In this document: one piece after another, positions 1-8,737 of the stretch
How the letters are laid out: the number at the start of each line of letters is the position of its first letter
Numbering within the stretch: the stretch's first letter is position 1
Assembly: GCA_938030845.1 (NCBI GenBank)
Contig: CALHIC010000459.1
Location: 1-15,404, forward strand
DNA length: 15,404 nucleotides
Reading direction: 5' to 3'
Origin: an uncultured Oribacterium sp.
Lineage (GTDB): Bacteria; Bacillota; Clostridia; Lachnospirales; Lachnospiraceae
Made by a program: the position numbers and the translations under genes
Notes under the pieces: generated by a model
Told to the model about the DNA's origin: nothing
Databases searched by the model: none
The model's input: only the letters and a program-made list of their open reading frames with translations

Positions 1-54
1 AACTTTGTAATAGACTCTATCAAAATATTCTTCATAAATGTTATCAAAATCCAT
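1..54 (-). CDS. Partial CDS: N-terminus of a probable sigma-70 family (ECF-like) sigma factor
   Basis: An open frame runs from an ATG at 54 to the window edge and encodes MDFDNIYEEYFDRVYYKV. The start is supported by a GGAGTG ribosome binding site seven bases upstream. The pattern 'IYEEYFDRVYYKV' resembles the first helix of region 2 in sigma-70 family factors, where I/L-Y-x-x-Y-x-x-x-V/I-Y is common. Eighteen residues are too few for a firm call. The gene lies 55 bp downstream of ispG on the same strand, so it could be co-transcribed or use its own promoter in the A+T-rich gap. It could also be any other protein with a similar short start. Confidence 0.45.
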   Translation of the reverse strand, partial: MDFDNIYEEYFDRVYYKV

Positions 55-66
55 ATTTTCACTCCA

Positions 67-80
67 ATATACTAGTATAT
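67..80. repeat. 14-bp perfect palindrome ahead of the partial sigma-like gene
   Basis: ATATACTAGTATAT is its own reverse complement. It sits just upstream of the GGAGTG ribosome binding site of the partial gene at the left edge, in a position where an operator or the -10 region of a promoter could be. A palindrome this A+T-rich arises easily by chance in such DNA, so a regulatory role is only a possibility. Confidence 0.3.
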
Positions 81-109
81 ATTTTAGACATTGATACTAT
101 AAAAAAAGT

Positions 110-1174
110 TTAATTTTTTTTATCTTCTAAATCTTCATTTATCATTTTTTTCAATTCCTCCAATAAATCACTTTCAGAAACTTTTTTTACTATTTCACCT
201 TTTTTAAATAATATCCCTATTCCTCTACCTGCTGCAATACCATAATCAGCCTCTCTTGCTTCTCCTGGTCCATTTACAACACAACCCATAACAGCTATTT
301 TAAATTTATTTTTTTCAGTTTCAAATTCTTTTTCAACTTGTTTTGCAAGTCCTATTAAATCTATCTCTGTTCTTCCACAAGTAGGGCAAGATATTATCTC
401 AATACCTTCATTAGATAAATCTAAAACTTTTAAAATTTCTTTGGCTACTTTTATTTCTTCCACAGGATTTTCAGTTAAAGAAACTCTTAAAGTATCTCCT
501 ATGCCATCTACTAATAAAGCTCCTATACCTATTGCTGATTTCACTGTTCCTTGGAATTTTGTTCCTGCCTCTGTAACTCCTAAATGTAATGGATAATCAA
601 CAAGTGAGCTAATTTTTCTGTATGCTTCCACCATCATTTTTACATTACTTGATTTCAACGATATTATTATATCAAAAAATTCAAATTTTTCAAGTAATCT
701 AATATGATACATAGCACTTTCAACCAAAGCATCTACACAAGGTTTTGAATATTTTTTTAAAATTTCTTTTTCTATTGAACCAGAATTAACTCCAATTCTA
801 ATAGGAATATTTTTTTGTTTTGCAGCTTCAACTACTTTTTTTACATTTTCATCTGAGCCAATGTTTCCTGGATTGATTCTCAATTTATCAATACCATTTT
901 CAATAGCTAAAAGTGCTAACCTATAATCAAAATGTATATCTGCAACCAAAGGAAGATTAACTCTTTTTTTAATTTCTTTTATTGCCTCTGCTGCTTTAAT
1001 ATTATTTATTGTCATTCTAACAAGTTGACAACCTGCTTTTTCTAATTCATTTATTTGTCTTACAGTTGCTTCTACATCAGCTGAGTTTGTATTAGTCATA
1101 GATTGAATAATTATAGGATTATTTCCACCTATCTTTAAATTTCCAACTTTTACAACTCTTGTCTTTCTATCCAT
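110..1174 (-). CDS. ispG: 4-hydroxy-3-methylbut-2-enyl-diphosphate synthase (IspG/GcpE)
   Basis: IspG is the [4Fe-4S] enzyme of the methylerythritol phosphate pathway. It reduces and opens methylerythritol cyclodiphosphate to HMBPP, a precursor of isoprenoids, in the cytosol. The 354-residue protein is slightly shorter than the E. coli form (372). The N-terminal barrel carries 'IIIQSMTNT' (21-29) and 'RINPGNIG' (99-106). The three cluster cysteines are in CPTCGR (C263, C266) and [10 protein letters not shown] (C298), with the conserved glutamate E305 following. The ATG has a good AAGGAG ribosome binding site. The stop codon of the upstream peptidoglycan hydrolase gene lies only 45 bp away, and a strong hairpin fills most of that gap, so a private promoter is unlikely. 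It is probably the fourth gene of the miaB-rho operon, read through the hairpin. The family assignment is secure. Confidence 0.97.
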   Translation of the reverse strand: MDRKTRVVKVGNLKIGGNNPIIIQSMTNTNSADVEATVRQINELEKAGCQLVRMTINNIKAAEAIKEIKKRVNLPLVADIHFDYRLALLAIENGIDKLRINPGNIGSDENVKKVVEAAKQKNIPIRIGVNSGSIEKEILKKYSKPCVDALVESAMYHIRLLEKFEFFDIIISLKSSNVKMMVEAYRKISSLVDYPLHLGVTEAGTKFQGTVKSAIGIGALLVDGIGDTLRVSLTENPVEEIKVAKEILKVLDLSNEGIEIISCPTCGRTEIDLIGLAKQVEKEFETEKNKFKIAVMGCVVNGPGEAREADYGIAAGRGIGILFKKGEIVKKVSESDLLEELKKMINEDLEDKKN

Positions 1175-1190
1175 TTCATCTCCTTAACAT

Positions 1191-1223
1191 ATAAATAAAA
1201 AGGACATAGTCCTTTTTATTTAT
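1191..1223 (-). terminator. Strong hairpin at the end of the M23 hydrolase gene; terminator or attenuator
   Basis: Two perfect 15-base arms (1191-1205 and 1209-1223) enclose the 3-base loop. On the minus strand the stem ends in GGAC, TAT, GTCC followed by TTTTTATTTAT, the form of an intrinsic terminator. The A-run on the other side makes it potentially bidirectional. The stem includes the stop codon of the hydrolase gene (1220-1222), and the ispG start is only 17 bp beyond it, so complete termination would leave ispG without room for a promoter. It may be a partial terminator or a transcript-stabilising hairpin. Confidence 0.65.
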
Positions 1224-2341
1224 TGTAAATACTTCATAGGATTTTTAGGAACTCCATTGTGTCTAATTTCAAAGTGTAAATGTGCTCCTGTTGTACGACC
1301 TGAATTTCCAGTCTTTCCTATTAAATCACCTTTATTTACATGTTCTCCAACATTAGTTGAAATGACACTTAAATGAGCATATCTAGTTTCATATCCATTA
1401 TCATGCTTAATTATTATTATTTTTCCATATCCACTCATATTACCAGCAAAAGTTACAACTCCTGCCTTAGAAGCTCTAAGTGGAACATATTTAGCAACCA
1501 AGTCAACACCTGTATGTAGGATATATCTTTTTAAAACTGGGTGGAATCTATTTCCAAATGGACTAGTTACACCTGCATATCTAACAGGGAAAGCAAATCC
1601 TTCTTCTGAATGTGAAACTGGTGTTCCTCCATCATCTCCTCCACCTGTTGTGTCTGGTGGTGGAGCTGCTGCCCCTCCTTTTTTACCTTTACCTTTTTTA
1701 GCTCTTTCTTTCTTTTCCTCTTCTTTTGCTTGTTGAGCAGCTACAAGTCTTGCTTCAACATCTTTATATTTCTTTAATGTTACACCCTTTAAGAATAAAG
1801 TTGTTCCAGCTTTTAATTTTTTAGGATTAATATTATTATAATCAACAATATCTACAACTCTTACTCCATACTTTTTAGCAACTTTTGCAAGTGTTTCATT
1901 TTTTTGAAGTTTATAATAAAGTCCATCTATTGATGGGAAAGTTAAAACTTCTCCAACTTTTAATTTATTATCCATAGCAGTTTGATTATTAATCATAATT
2001 GTTTCTGGTTTAACACCAAATTTCTTTGCAACAGACTGTACAGTATCTTTCTTTTCTACCCTGTATGTTATTTTTTCAGCTATTTTTTGTGGAACTGGTG
2101 GTTTTTCTTCTTTCTTTTCCACTACTTCTTCTTTTACAAAATTGTATTCTTTTTCAAAAGTAGTAAAGTTACTTGTAGTTAATTCCAATCCTCCATTTCC
2201 AGCCTCATCTACTTGGAAATAATCAGTAAATAATTCATTATCAACTACTTCTTTACTAGAAATCATATATAGTCTAAAAGAGAACACAACAATAGCTAGA
2301 ATCAATGTATAGCCCATTGTTTTCCTAACAATTCTTTTCAT
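1220..2341 (-). CDS. Membrane-anchored LysM / M23 peptidase family peptidoglycan hydrolase
   Basis: The 373-residue protein begins with a short basic stretch and a hydrophobic segment (about 11-27), which would act as an uncleaved anchor or signal and place the rest in the periplasm. Two LysM domains follow (about 92-136 and 142-185) that would bind peptidoglycan glycan chains. Next come a charged segment and a low-complexity linker rich in Lys, Gly, Ala, Pro and Asp (about 198-240), then a C-terminal M23 (LytM-type) zinc peptidase domain (about 248-373). The zinc and catalytic signature is present: HTGVD (H276, D280), YAH (H323) and HLHFE (H354, H356), so the domain looks catalytically competent rather than an EnvC-like inactive version. 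It probably cleaves peptide cross-links in cell growth or division. The gene starts 26 bp after the rho stop with a GAGGT ribosome binding site, consistent with one operon. The exact bond cut cannot be told. Confidence 0.93.
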   Translation of the reverse strand: MKRIVRKTMGYTLILAIVVFSFRLYMISSKEVVDNELFTDYFQVDEAGNGGLELTTSNFTTFEKEYNFVKEEVVEKKEEKPPVPQKIAEKITYRVEKKDTVQSVAKKFGVKPETIMINNQTAMDNKLKVGEVLTFPSIDGLYYKLQKNETLAKVAKKYGVRVVDIVDYNNINPKKLKAGTTLFLKGVTLKKYKDVEARLVAAQQAKEEEKKERAKKGKGKKGGAAAPPPDTTGGGDDGGTPVSHSEEGFAFPVRYAGVTSPFGNRFHPVLKRYILHTGVDLVAKYVPLRASKAGVVTFAGNMSGYGKIIIIKHDNGYETRYAHLSVISTNVGEHVNKGDLIGKTGNSGRTTGAHLHFEIRHNGVPKNPMKYLQ

Positions 2342-2367
2342 AGTTTACCTCATTTTCAGAAATTAGA

Positions 2368-3609
2368 TTATTTGTACAAAACTTTTGGTAAGTGTGCTAA
2401 TAATTCATCATTGTTTCTAGTTGTTTTTATAGCTTTTATTAATGCTGAGGTAGCACTAACTTTATTATCATAATCATTTAATAATCTTCTTAAATTCCAA
2501 ATATCATCTATTTGATTTTTATTAAGAAGCAATTCTTCTTTTCTTGTTCCTGATTTAGTTATATCAATAGCTGGAAAAATCCTAAATTCAGCTAATTGTT
2601 TATCCAAATAAATATCACAATTTCCAGTTGATTTAAACTCTTCATAAATAACTTCGTCCATTTTACTTCCTGTATCAACAAGAATTGTTGCAATAATAGT
2701 CAAACTTCCACCATTTTTTATATTTCTTGCTGCACCAAAAAAGTTTTTTGGGTGATATAGTGCTGTTGGGTCTATTCCCCCTGAAAGTAATTTTCCACTT
2801 GATGGCATTACAATATTATATGCTCTTGAAAGTCTAGTTAAAGAGTCAAGTAAAATCACTACATTTTCTCCATCTTCAACTTTCATTTTAGCTTTTTCAA
2901 TTATTTCCTCTGTTACCTTTATATGATTTTTAGGATCATCATCAAATGTTGAAGCAAAAACTGTTGCTCCTTTAACATTTTCTTTTATATCTGTCACTTC
3001 TTCTGGTCTTTCATCTATTAATAATATCCAAACTTCGGCATTTTGTTTTCCATCAATTAAAGCATTAGCAATAGAGCTTATAAAGGTTGTTTTTCCTGCT
3101 TTTGGTGGTGCAATTATTAATGCCCTTTGCCCTTTCCCTATTGGAGATATTAAATCTAATATTCTTCCAGAAATATTATCTTGTTCTAATCCAAGTTTAA
3201 ATTGTTCTGTTGGATAAGTTGGGATTAATTCTTCATAAGGAACTCTACTTTCTAATGCTGCCAAATCATTATCATTAGCTTTTAAAACTCTTCTTATAGC
3301 AAAGTTTTTTTCTTCTCCTATGGGATTTCTAACTTCACCTAAAACTTGATCTCCTCTTCTAAGTTTAAATCTTTTTATTTGTGAGGCAGACATATAGATA
3401 TTTTTACCTAATGTAGTTTCTTTTAAGAAACCAAAGCCTTCTGGAGCTGTATCTAATGTCCCATAAGCAAGAACTGTATTATTTTCTTCAAGAGAATGTG
3501 ATATCAATCTTTTTAAATCATCTTTTTTTTGACCTGCTGTTGTTTCTATTTCCATAACTTTTGCTATTTCTTGTAAATCCTTTAAAAGAAGTTTGTTTAA
3601 AATATCCAT
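2368..3609 (-). CDS. rho: Transcription termination factor Rho
   Basis: Rho is the hexameric RNA-dependent ATPase that ends untranslated transcripts. The 413 residues match the usual length of about 420. An N-terminal helical domain (about 1-45) is followed by the cold-shock-like RNA-binding domain with '[10 protein letters not shown]' (54-63). The RecA-like core then carries the Walker A motif APPKAGKT (167-174), '[12 protein letters not shown]' (196-207), Walker B VILLD (251-255) and the Q-loop KLLSGGID (273-280). There is no large insertion between the RNA-binding and ATPase domains, unlike many Actinobacteria and Bacteroidetes. The ATG has an AAGGAG ribosome binding site. It lies 22 bp downstream of miaB and 26 bp upstream of the hydrolase gene on the same strand, so the three are probably co-transcribed. 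The assignment is secure. Confidence 0.98.
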   Translation of the reverse strand: MDILNKLLLKDLQEIAKVMEIETTAGQKKDDLKRLISHSLEENNTVLAYGTLDTAPEGFGFLKETTLGKNIYMSASQIKRFKLRRGDQVLGEVRNPIGEEKNFAIRRVLKANDNDLAALESRVPYEELIPTYPTEQFKLGLEQDNISGRILDLISPIGKGQRALIIAPPKAGKTTFISSIANALIDGKQNAEVWILLIDERPEEVTDIKENVKGATVFASTFDDDPKNHIKVTEEIIEKAKMKVEDGENVVILLDSLTRLSRAYNIVMPSSGKLLSGGIDPTALYHPKNFFGAARNIKNGGSLTIIATILVDTGSKMDEVIYEEFKSTGNCDIYLDKQLAEFRIFPAIDITKSGTRKEELLLNKNQIDDIWNLRRLLNDYDNKVSATSALIKAIKTTRNNDELLAHLPKVLYK

Positions 3610-3631
3610 AGTCTCTCCTTATTATAGTTTT

Positions 3632-4939
3632 CTAAGTTATCTCTCCATATAATGTCCAAGTTTTACATTCATTAATTTTCACATTTACAAATTGTCCTTT
3701 TAAACCTAAATTTCCTTTAAAAAGAACAACTTTATTTGTTGAAGTCCTTCCTGATAAAACCTCTTTATTCTTTTTACTAGGTCCTTCCACTAAAACTCTA
3801 ACAATTTTATCTTTATATTTACTACTTTCATTAAAAGAGCATTTATTTTGTACTTCCATCAATCTTTGAAGCCTTTCTTTTTTTACAGCTTCTTCTATTT
3901 GATTATCCATAGTTGCTGCTTTTGTTCCTTTTCTTATAGAATACATAAACATATATGAATTATCAAAGCTAACTTTTTGTACAACATCAATAGTGTCTAA
4001 AAAGTCCTCTTCTGTTTCTCCTGGAAACCCTACTATAATATCTGCTGTCAGAGCTACACCAGGAATTTTTGATTTAATTTTATCAACCAAAGCTAGATAT
4101 TTTTCCTTAGTATAGCCTCTTCCCATCTTTCTTAATATTTGAGATGAGCCTGATTGTAAAGGTAGATGTAAGCATTTTGAAATTTTATCATTTTTTGCAA
4201 TAACATCAATGACATCATCTGTAAAATCTCTAGGGTGTGGTGATACAAACCTCACTATATAATCCCCCTCAACTTTACAAATTTCATCTAAAAGTTTTGC
4301 AAAATTATCTCCATTTTTAAAATCTTTTCCATAAGAATTAACATTTTGTCCTAATAAAACTATTTCCTTTGCACCTTTTTTAACATACTGTTCCACATCT
4401 TTGACTATCTCTTCAAGAGGAACCGACCTTTCTCTTCCTCTAACATAAGGAACTATACAAAAAGTACAAAAATTATTACAACCATAAGTGATTGAAATAG
4501 AGGCTGTTTGATCTGAGCCAAAATCAGCATCTAGTCTTGGTGGTAATTCATCTTCATTATCTGTATATACTTCGTGGGTACTTTCATTATTTTCTATTTT
4601 TTCTATTGCTTGGGGGATTCTTCCTATATTCTGATTTCCCATAACTATATCTATTATTGGAAATTTTTTTACAAGTTCTTCTCCTTGCTCCTGTGCAAAA
4701 CAACCTGTAACTCCTATTATAGTCCCTCTTTTTTCTTTAAGTGCTTTTAATTCTCCTAATTTACCAAATATTTGTGTTGCTGCACCTTCTCTTACTGTAC
4801 AAGTATTTAAAAAGACTGCATCTGCATTATCAATTTCTTCTGTAACATCATATCCTAAATTTTGAAAAATTTTCTTTATCTTTGCACTTTCATTTACATT
4901 CATTTGACATCCATAAGTGATGATTGATGCCTTTTTCAC
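3632..4939 (-). CDS. miaB: tRNA-2-methylthio-N6-dimethylallyladenosine synthase (MiaB)
   Basis: MiaB is a radical-SAM methylthiotransferase that adds a methylthio group to i6A37 next to the anticodon of tRNAs reading UNN codons. The 435-residue protein has the expected three parts. The N-terminal UPF0004 domain has cluster cysteines C11 (YGCQMN), C47 (NTCTVR) and C80 (TGC). The radical-SAM core has the CxxxCxxC motif at C154, C158 and C161 followed by 'IVPYVRGRERS', a MiaB hallmark. The C-terminal TRAM domain is at about 370-435. It starts at a GTG five bases after a consensus AGGAGG site. The ATG two bases upstream of the GTG is out of frame and stops at once. It is the first gene of the probable miaB-rho-M23-ispG operon. 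MtaB or RimO are less likely because of the 'YVRGRERS' context and operon position. Confidence 0.95.
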   Translation of the reverse strand: MKKASIITYGCQMNVNESAKIKKIFQNLGYDVTEEIDNADAVFLNTCTVREGAATQIFGKLGELKALKEKRGTIIGVTGCFAQEQGEELVKKFPIIDIVMGNQNIGRIPQAIEKIENNESTHEVYTDNEDELPPRLDADFGSDQTASISITYGCNNFCTFCIVPYVRGRERSVPLEEIVKDVEQYVKKGAKEIVLLGQNVNSYGKDFKNGDNFAKLLDEICKVEGDYIVRFVSPHPRDFTDDVIDVIAKNDKISKCLHLPLQSGSSQILRKMGRGYTKEKYLALVDKIKSKIPGVALTADIIVGFPGETEEDFLDTIDVVQKVSFDNSYMFMYSIRKGTKAATMDNQIEEAVKKERLQRLMEVQNKCSFNESSKYKDKIVRVLVEGPSKKNKEVLSGRTSTNKVVLFKGNLGLKGQFVNVKINECKTWTLYGEIT

Positions 4940-5000
4940 ATTTTCCTCCTAATCTAAAATTATAACTTTTTATAAACAAATTTAATCAACATAGCATTAT

Positions 5001-5009
5001 ATTATAACA
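5001..5009 (-). promoter_or_regulatory. Extended -10 promoter for the miaB operon
   Basis: On the minus strand the sequence reads TGT-TATAAT, an extended -10 element, with a second overlapping TATAAT just after it. It lies about 60 bp upstream of the miaB start. No good -35 is present at 16-18 bp, which is usual for extended -10 promoters. In DNA this A+T-rich a TATAAT is not rare, so the call rests on the TGn extension and the position. Confidence 0.45.
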
Positions 5010-5093
5010 TAATTTGTTCATAAATAAAAGTGAAAGGCTTTTTTAATTTATTAATTCAATATAGTATATAGACTGCTTTTTTCTATTAAAAGT

Positions 5094-8000
5094 TTATAAT
5101 TTTTTTGAAAATATACTTGTTAACATATAATAAGTTGTGGGAACAAATATTAATGTCAACAAAGTAGAAAAACTCATTCCAAAAATAATAGAAATACCTA
5201 GACCTTGGTAAACTTCACTTCCATCTCCAATTCCTAATGACAATGGAATCATCCCTACAATAGTTGTAAGACTAGTCAGTAAAATAGGACGCAATCTAAG
5301 ATTACAAGCCTTTTCTATGGCTTCTTTTTTATTTTTACTTTCTTTTTCTTCTTGTTGTATAAAATCTAATAATACAATAGCATTGTTTACCACAATACCT
5401 ATTAAAAGAATTATTCCAACCATAGCAACTGCATCTAAGGTATGTTGAGTTATTAAAAATCCAATAATAACTCCTACCAAAGAAAAAGGAATACTTCCCA
5501 TAACCAAAAATGGAAATAAAAAACTTTCAAATTGTGAAGCTAATAAAGCATAAATTAAAAAGATTGCAATAAGAAAAGTTAGCATTAACTCTTTCATTGC
5601 TCTTTGCATTTTTTCTGCATCTCCTCCCCAACGATATTGAATAGAAGAATCTTTATTTTTTTCAGAAAATATTTTTACTAATTCTTCTTGAATTTTTTGT
5701 GTTCCTATACCTCCATCATTTACATAAATACTTACACTATAAAATCTGTTAATTTTATCAATACTAAGTTGATTTTCTACTTTTCTAATATCTGCAATTT
5801 CACTTAAATTTATAAATGAATTATCTGTAACTTTAATTTTTAAATTTTCTAATTGTTTTATAGATTTTCTATTATCTTTTGAAAGACGAACTAAAACTTC
5901 TATTTCCTCATTTCCAGATTTTATAGTGATTGTATTTGCTCTATCTCCTCCTAATAAATAATAACTAATTGTTTCTTCTATTTGTTTTATTGACATATTT
6001 AAAGACTGTATCTTATCTCTTTTAAATATAATTTCAAGTTTTTTCCCACCAGAATCCAAAGTTGAGCTGATATCAGTAACTCCTTTTATTTTTAAAACAT
6101 CTTTATATATTTGTCTAGCCAATATTTGTATAGTTTCTAAATCAGTTCCTACTATTTGAAATTCTATATCTTTTTTAGGTTTTCCCTTGGCATACTCATA
6201 AAAAAATGTAGTTCGTATATCAGGTATTTTTTCAACTTCTTTACGGACTTTTTTTACAATTTCAAAAATACTTTCTTTTCTTTTTTCTTTAAAACCAACA
6301 TCTACATTCACAGAAATAGTTCCATTTCTTTTTTGAATAATTGAAAAGTAACTTTTTGTATGAGGTTCCTTTTTTATAATAGTTTCAATCTCATTTCTAA
6401 GCTCTTGTATTTTTTCAAAGTCACTTCCATTTTGAAATTCTGCAATAACAGAGTAGTAACCATAGTCTTGTTTTGTTAAAAAGCCAAACTTTACAAATTT
6501 TCCTCCTATTCCAAAAATTAAAAAAGCAAAAAGTAAAGAAATTAAAACAGTTTTTTTCTTATGTTTTAAAGATATACTAAGAAACCTTTGATATTTTCTT
6601 TGAATTTTAGAAAAATATTTTCCCTCTGTTTGAATTATATTTTTCTTCATAAATTTACTTGCTAACATTGGAATAAAAGTGACAGAAACTAAAAGTGCTG
6701 CTACATTTGAAAAAATAATAGCCCATACCATATCTTGAAACATTTCTTTAAATATTCCTTTTGTAAAAATAATTGGTAAAAATACAATAATTGATGTCAT
6801 AGTAGAGGCAAGTACAGAAGAAAATACCTGATTTGTTCCTATAAAAGCAGCTTCTATTGAGTTTTTTTCTTCTTGTATATGATTATAAATATTATCAATA
6901 ACCACAACTGAATTATCAGTTAACATTCCGACACCTATGGCAAGTCCCATTAAAGAAATTAGATTAAATGTAGAATGTATTCCTTTCATTAAAATAAAAG
7001 TAGTAGAAATTGCAAGAGGAAATGCAAAACTGACAATTAAAGTCATCTTTTTATTTTTAAAAAATATCCATAAAAATAAACTTGCTAAAATTAATCCCTG
7101 TAATGCACTTTTTCCAACAGTATTAATAGATTTTTTTATACTTTCAGAAGAATCAAATACTTTAAAGTAACTAATGTTAGAGGGCATAGTTTCTTCCATA
7201 TTTTTAACAGCTTTCATAATTTTTTCATTTATTTCTATGGTACTACCATCAGAAGATTTTGAAATAGCAATTGTAGTAGCAGGTTTTCCTCTATTAAATC
7301 CTAAATTAAGTGGATCTTCTTCTGTTAATACAACATTAGCAATATCTTTTAATCTTAGTGTATCTCCATTAGAATGAAGTAATATATTTTCATATTCTTC
7401 TATACTTTCTAATTCTCCTAAAGCTTGAATAACATATTCTTCTCTTCCATTCATTAAACTTCCTAGGGGAATTACTATAGAGGATTTTCTAATAAGTTGG
7501 TAAATATCCATTGGAGTTAAATTGTAACTTGCTAATTTTGCTGGTTCTATCTGAATTTGTAATTGTTTTTTTGTTCCCCCTAAAATACTTACTTCTGCAA
7601 CACCTGAAATAGTTTCTAAATTTGGTTTTACATAATTTTCTAAATAAGAAAAAAGTGCCTTTTTATCAGGAGAAACAAATGTTAAAAATAAAGTAATAGC
7701 TCCTGCTCCAACTTCTGTCTTTTTTATAATAGGATTTTTTGCAGAATTAGGTAAATCATTTTTTATTTGAAAAACTTCTCTTTGGATTTCTGTAACCTTA
7801 TCTTGAATATTGACTCCATAATTAAATTCAACTGAAATACTTGAATTCTCATAACTAGATTCAGAAGAAATATTTTCAATTCCTTCCACATTAGGTAAAA
7901 TCCTTTCTATCTTATTGGTAATTTGTTTTTCAACATCTTCAGCAGAAGCTCCAGACCAATGAGTTATAATTTTTACAACAGGATATTCTATATCAGGTAA

Positions 8001-8108
8001 TAATTCAGTTCTCATACTTCTCATAGCAAAAATTCCAAGAATTAATAAAGAAATAGAAATCATTGTTGTTACAATAGTTCTTTTAATAGCTATTTTAATT
8101 AATTTCAT
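5094..8108 (-). CDS. RND-family efflux pump inner-membrane subunit (AcrB/SwrC-like)
   Basis: The 1004-residue protein fits the hydrophobe/amphiphile efflux RND family, which exports drugs, detergents or lipids from membrane or periplasm using proton flow. It has the typical duplicated plan: TM1 (about 12-31), a first large periplasmic region with 'ELLPDIEYPVV' (35-45), TM2-6, then a second TM7, a second periplasmic region and TM8-12. TM4 contains 'GVGMLTDNSVVVIDNI' with D398 and N399 at the AcrB D407/D408 positions. The TM10 motif is 'GIVVNNAIVLLDF', with Asn where AcrB has Lys940, so the proton relay is of the reduced type seen in many non-AcrB members. The start was placed at the ATG at 8108 because it has a GGGGA-containing ribosome binding site and begins 'MKLIKIAIKR', a normal RND N-terminus. 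An upstream in-frame start at 8174 would overlap the operator palindromes. No adaptor or outer-membrane partner gene is in the window. The upstream tetR remnant and palindromes suggest repressor control. The substrate is unknown. Confidence 0.93.
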   Translation of the reverse strand: MKLIKIAIKRTIVTTMISISLLILGIFAMRSMRTELLPDIEYPVVKIITHWSGASAEDVEKQITNKIERILPNVEGIENISSESSYENSSISVEFNYGVNIQDKVTEIQREVFQIKNDLPNSAKNPIIKKTEVGAGAITLFLTFVSPDKKALFSYLENYVKPNLETISGVAEVSILGGTKKQLQIQIEPAKLASYNLTPMDIYQLIRKSSIVIPLGSLMNGREEYVIQALGELESIEEYENILLHSNGDTLRLKDIANVVLTEEDPLNLGFNRGKPATTIAISKSSDGSTIEINEKIMKAVKNMEETMPSNISYFKVFDSSESIKKSINTVGKSALQGLILASLFLWIFFKNKKMTLIVSFAFPLAISTTFILMKGIHSTFNLISLMGLAIGVGMLTDNSVVVIDNIYNHIQEEKNSIEAAFIGTNQVFSSVLASTMTSIIVFLPIIFTKGIFKEMFQDMVWAIIFSNVAALLVSVTFIPMLASKFMKKNIIQTEGKYFSKIQRKYQRFLSISLKHKKKTVLISLLFAFLIFGIGGKFVKFGFLTKQDYGYYSVIAEFQNGSDFEKIQELRNEIETIIKKEPHTKSYFSIIQKRNGTISVNVDVGFKEKRKESIFEIVKKVRKEVEKIPDIRTTFFYEYAKGKPKKDIEFQIVGTDLETIQILARQIYKDVLKIKGVTDISSTLDSGGKKLEIIFKRDKIQSLNMSIKQIEETISYYLLGGDRANTITIKSGNEEIEVLVRLSKDNRKSIKQLENLKIKVTDNSFINLSEIADIRKVENQLSIDKINRFYSVSIYVNDGGIGTQKIQEELVKIFSEKNKDSSIQYRWGGDAEKMQRAMKELMLTFLIAIFLIYALLASQFESFLFPFLVMGSIPFSLVGVIIGFLITQHTLDAVAMVGIILLIGIVVNNAIVLLDFIQQEEKESKNKKEAIEKACNLRLRPILLTSLTTIVGMIPLSLGIGDGSEVYQGLGISIIFGMSFSTLLTLIFVPTTYYMLTSIFSKKL

Positions 8109-8167
8109 TTTATTTCCCCTTTCAATTAATATTTTAATATATCTATATTTAAAATTTTGGAATTTCC

Positions 8168-8201
8168 ATTTCAATATTGAATATTAATTCAATATTGAAA
8201 T
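8168..8201. promoter_or_regulatory. Twin palindromic operator between tetR remnant and RND gene
   Basis: Two identical 12-bp perfect palindromes, TTCAATATTGAA, lie at 8170-8181 and 8188-8199, with centres 18 bp apart. Together with their flanks they form an inverted repeat of two 15-base arms around ATTA. They lie between the tetR stop codon (8209) and the RND start (8108). The minus-strand TTGAAA at the inner edge (8169-8174) could be a -35 element, with a weak TAAATA 17 bp further on. This is the layout of a TetR-type repressor site controlling an efflux gene. That the neighbouring TetR binds it is inference. Confidence 0.65.
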
Positions 8202-8208
8202 AAAAAAA

Positions 8209-8724
8209 TTAAATAGAATTTACTCCTTCATAATAACATTTAGTAACTAAATTCAACATCTTTTTTGCCCAATCTGGATTTTCATAATGTCTTGCTATCT
8301 CTAATAAGCTTTCTGTAAAATTACTTGCTAAAATATGTATTAAAATCTCTTCTTCAACAATAATTCCTTTTTTTTGAACTTGTCTTTTAATATGATTTTC
8401 TAAAATTTTAATAAATACTTGTTTTGCATTTTCGTGATTTGTACCTTGTGATTTATCCATTAAAATAACAAGGCTTTTATGTTGATTAAGTAATTTTAAA
8501 ACATATTCTTCACCAGTAGCTTTAAATCTTTCCAATGCAGAACCTTCTTCTTTTTCTTCCTTTTCTATTGCTAAATTCAAATAATAATAAATTGGATTTA
8601 CGATTTCATCAAATAGCTCTTCTTTATTTTTATAATAAGTATATACTAAACCTACTGGTATTTTAGCTTCTTCTGATATGTCTTTCATTTTTGTCTTTAA
8701 AAATCCTTTTTTATAAAAAATTTT
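8209..8724 (-). pseudogene. TetR-family transcriptional regulator, 5' end cut off at the junction
   Basis: The readable frame gives 'KIFYKKGFLKTK' followed by 'MKDISEEAKIPVGLVYTYY' and then 'KNKEELF', which is the second half of a TetR DNA-binding domain: end of helix 1, the helix-turn-helix, and the start of helix 4. A C-terminal ligand-binding domain of about 130 residues completes the protein. The ATG at 8688 gives 159 residues but falls at the beginning of the recognition region and lacks helix 1, so it is not a normal start. TetR similarity continues upstream to about 8718, then the frame turns into the C+G-richer DNA of the pxpA end and meets a stop at 8737-8739. The first 20-30 codons, start and promoter are therefore missing. 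The intact protein would probably repress the RND gene through the palindromes just downstream. The gene is either broken or, more likely, split by a false join. Confidence 0.8.
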
Positions 8725-8737
8725 CCCTAAAAATGTT
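8716..8737. other. Junction between A+T-rich Fusobacterium-like and Firmicute-like DNA
   Basis: Base composition, codon choice and ribosome-binding-site style change abruptly here. On the left the TetR frame is normal up to about 8718. On the right the pxpA frame is normal to its stop at 8727-8729. The boundary falls in a run of A and T, which could serve as microhomology for either an assembly error or an illegitimate recombination. No transposon end, tRNA gene, integrase or target duplication is visible. The exact base cannot be fixed from one sequence. Confidence 0.8.

Noticed and set aside
1982..2182. Phe-rich plus-strand open frame that looks like a small membrane protein
   Set aside because: It is the complement of Lys/Glu-rich codons of the LysM protein; the run of Phe comes from poly-A/G coding on the other strand.
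5030..5060. Intrinsic terminator after the RND gene
   Set aside because: The A+T-rich stretch after the stop contains T-runs, but no stem of useful length or G+C content could be paired on the minus strand.
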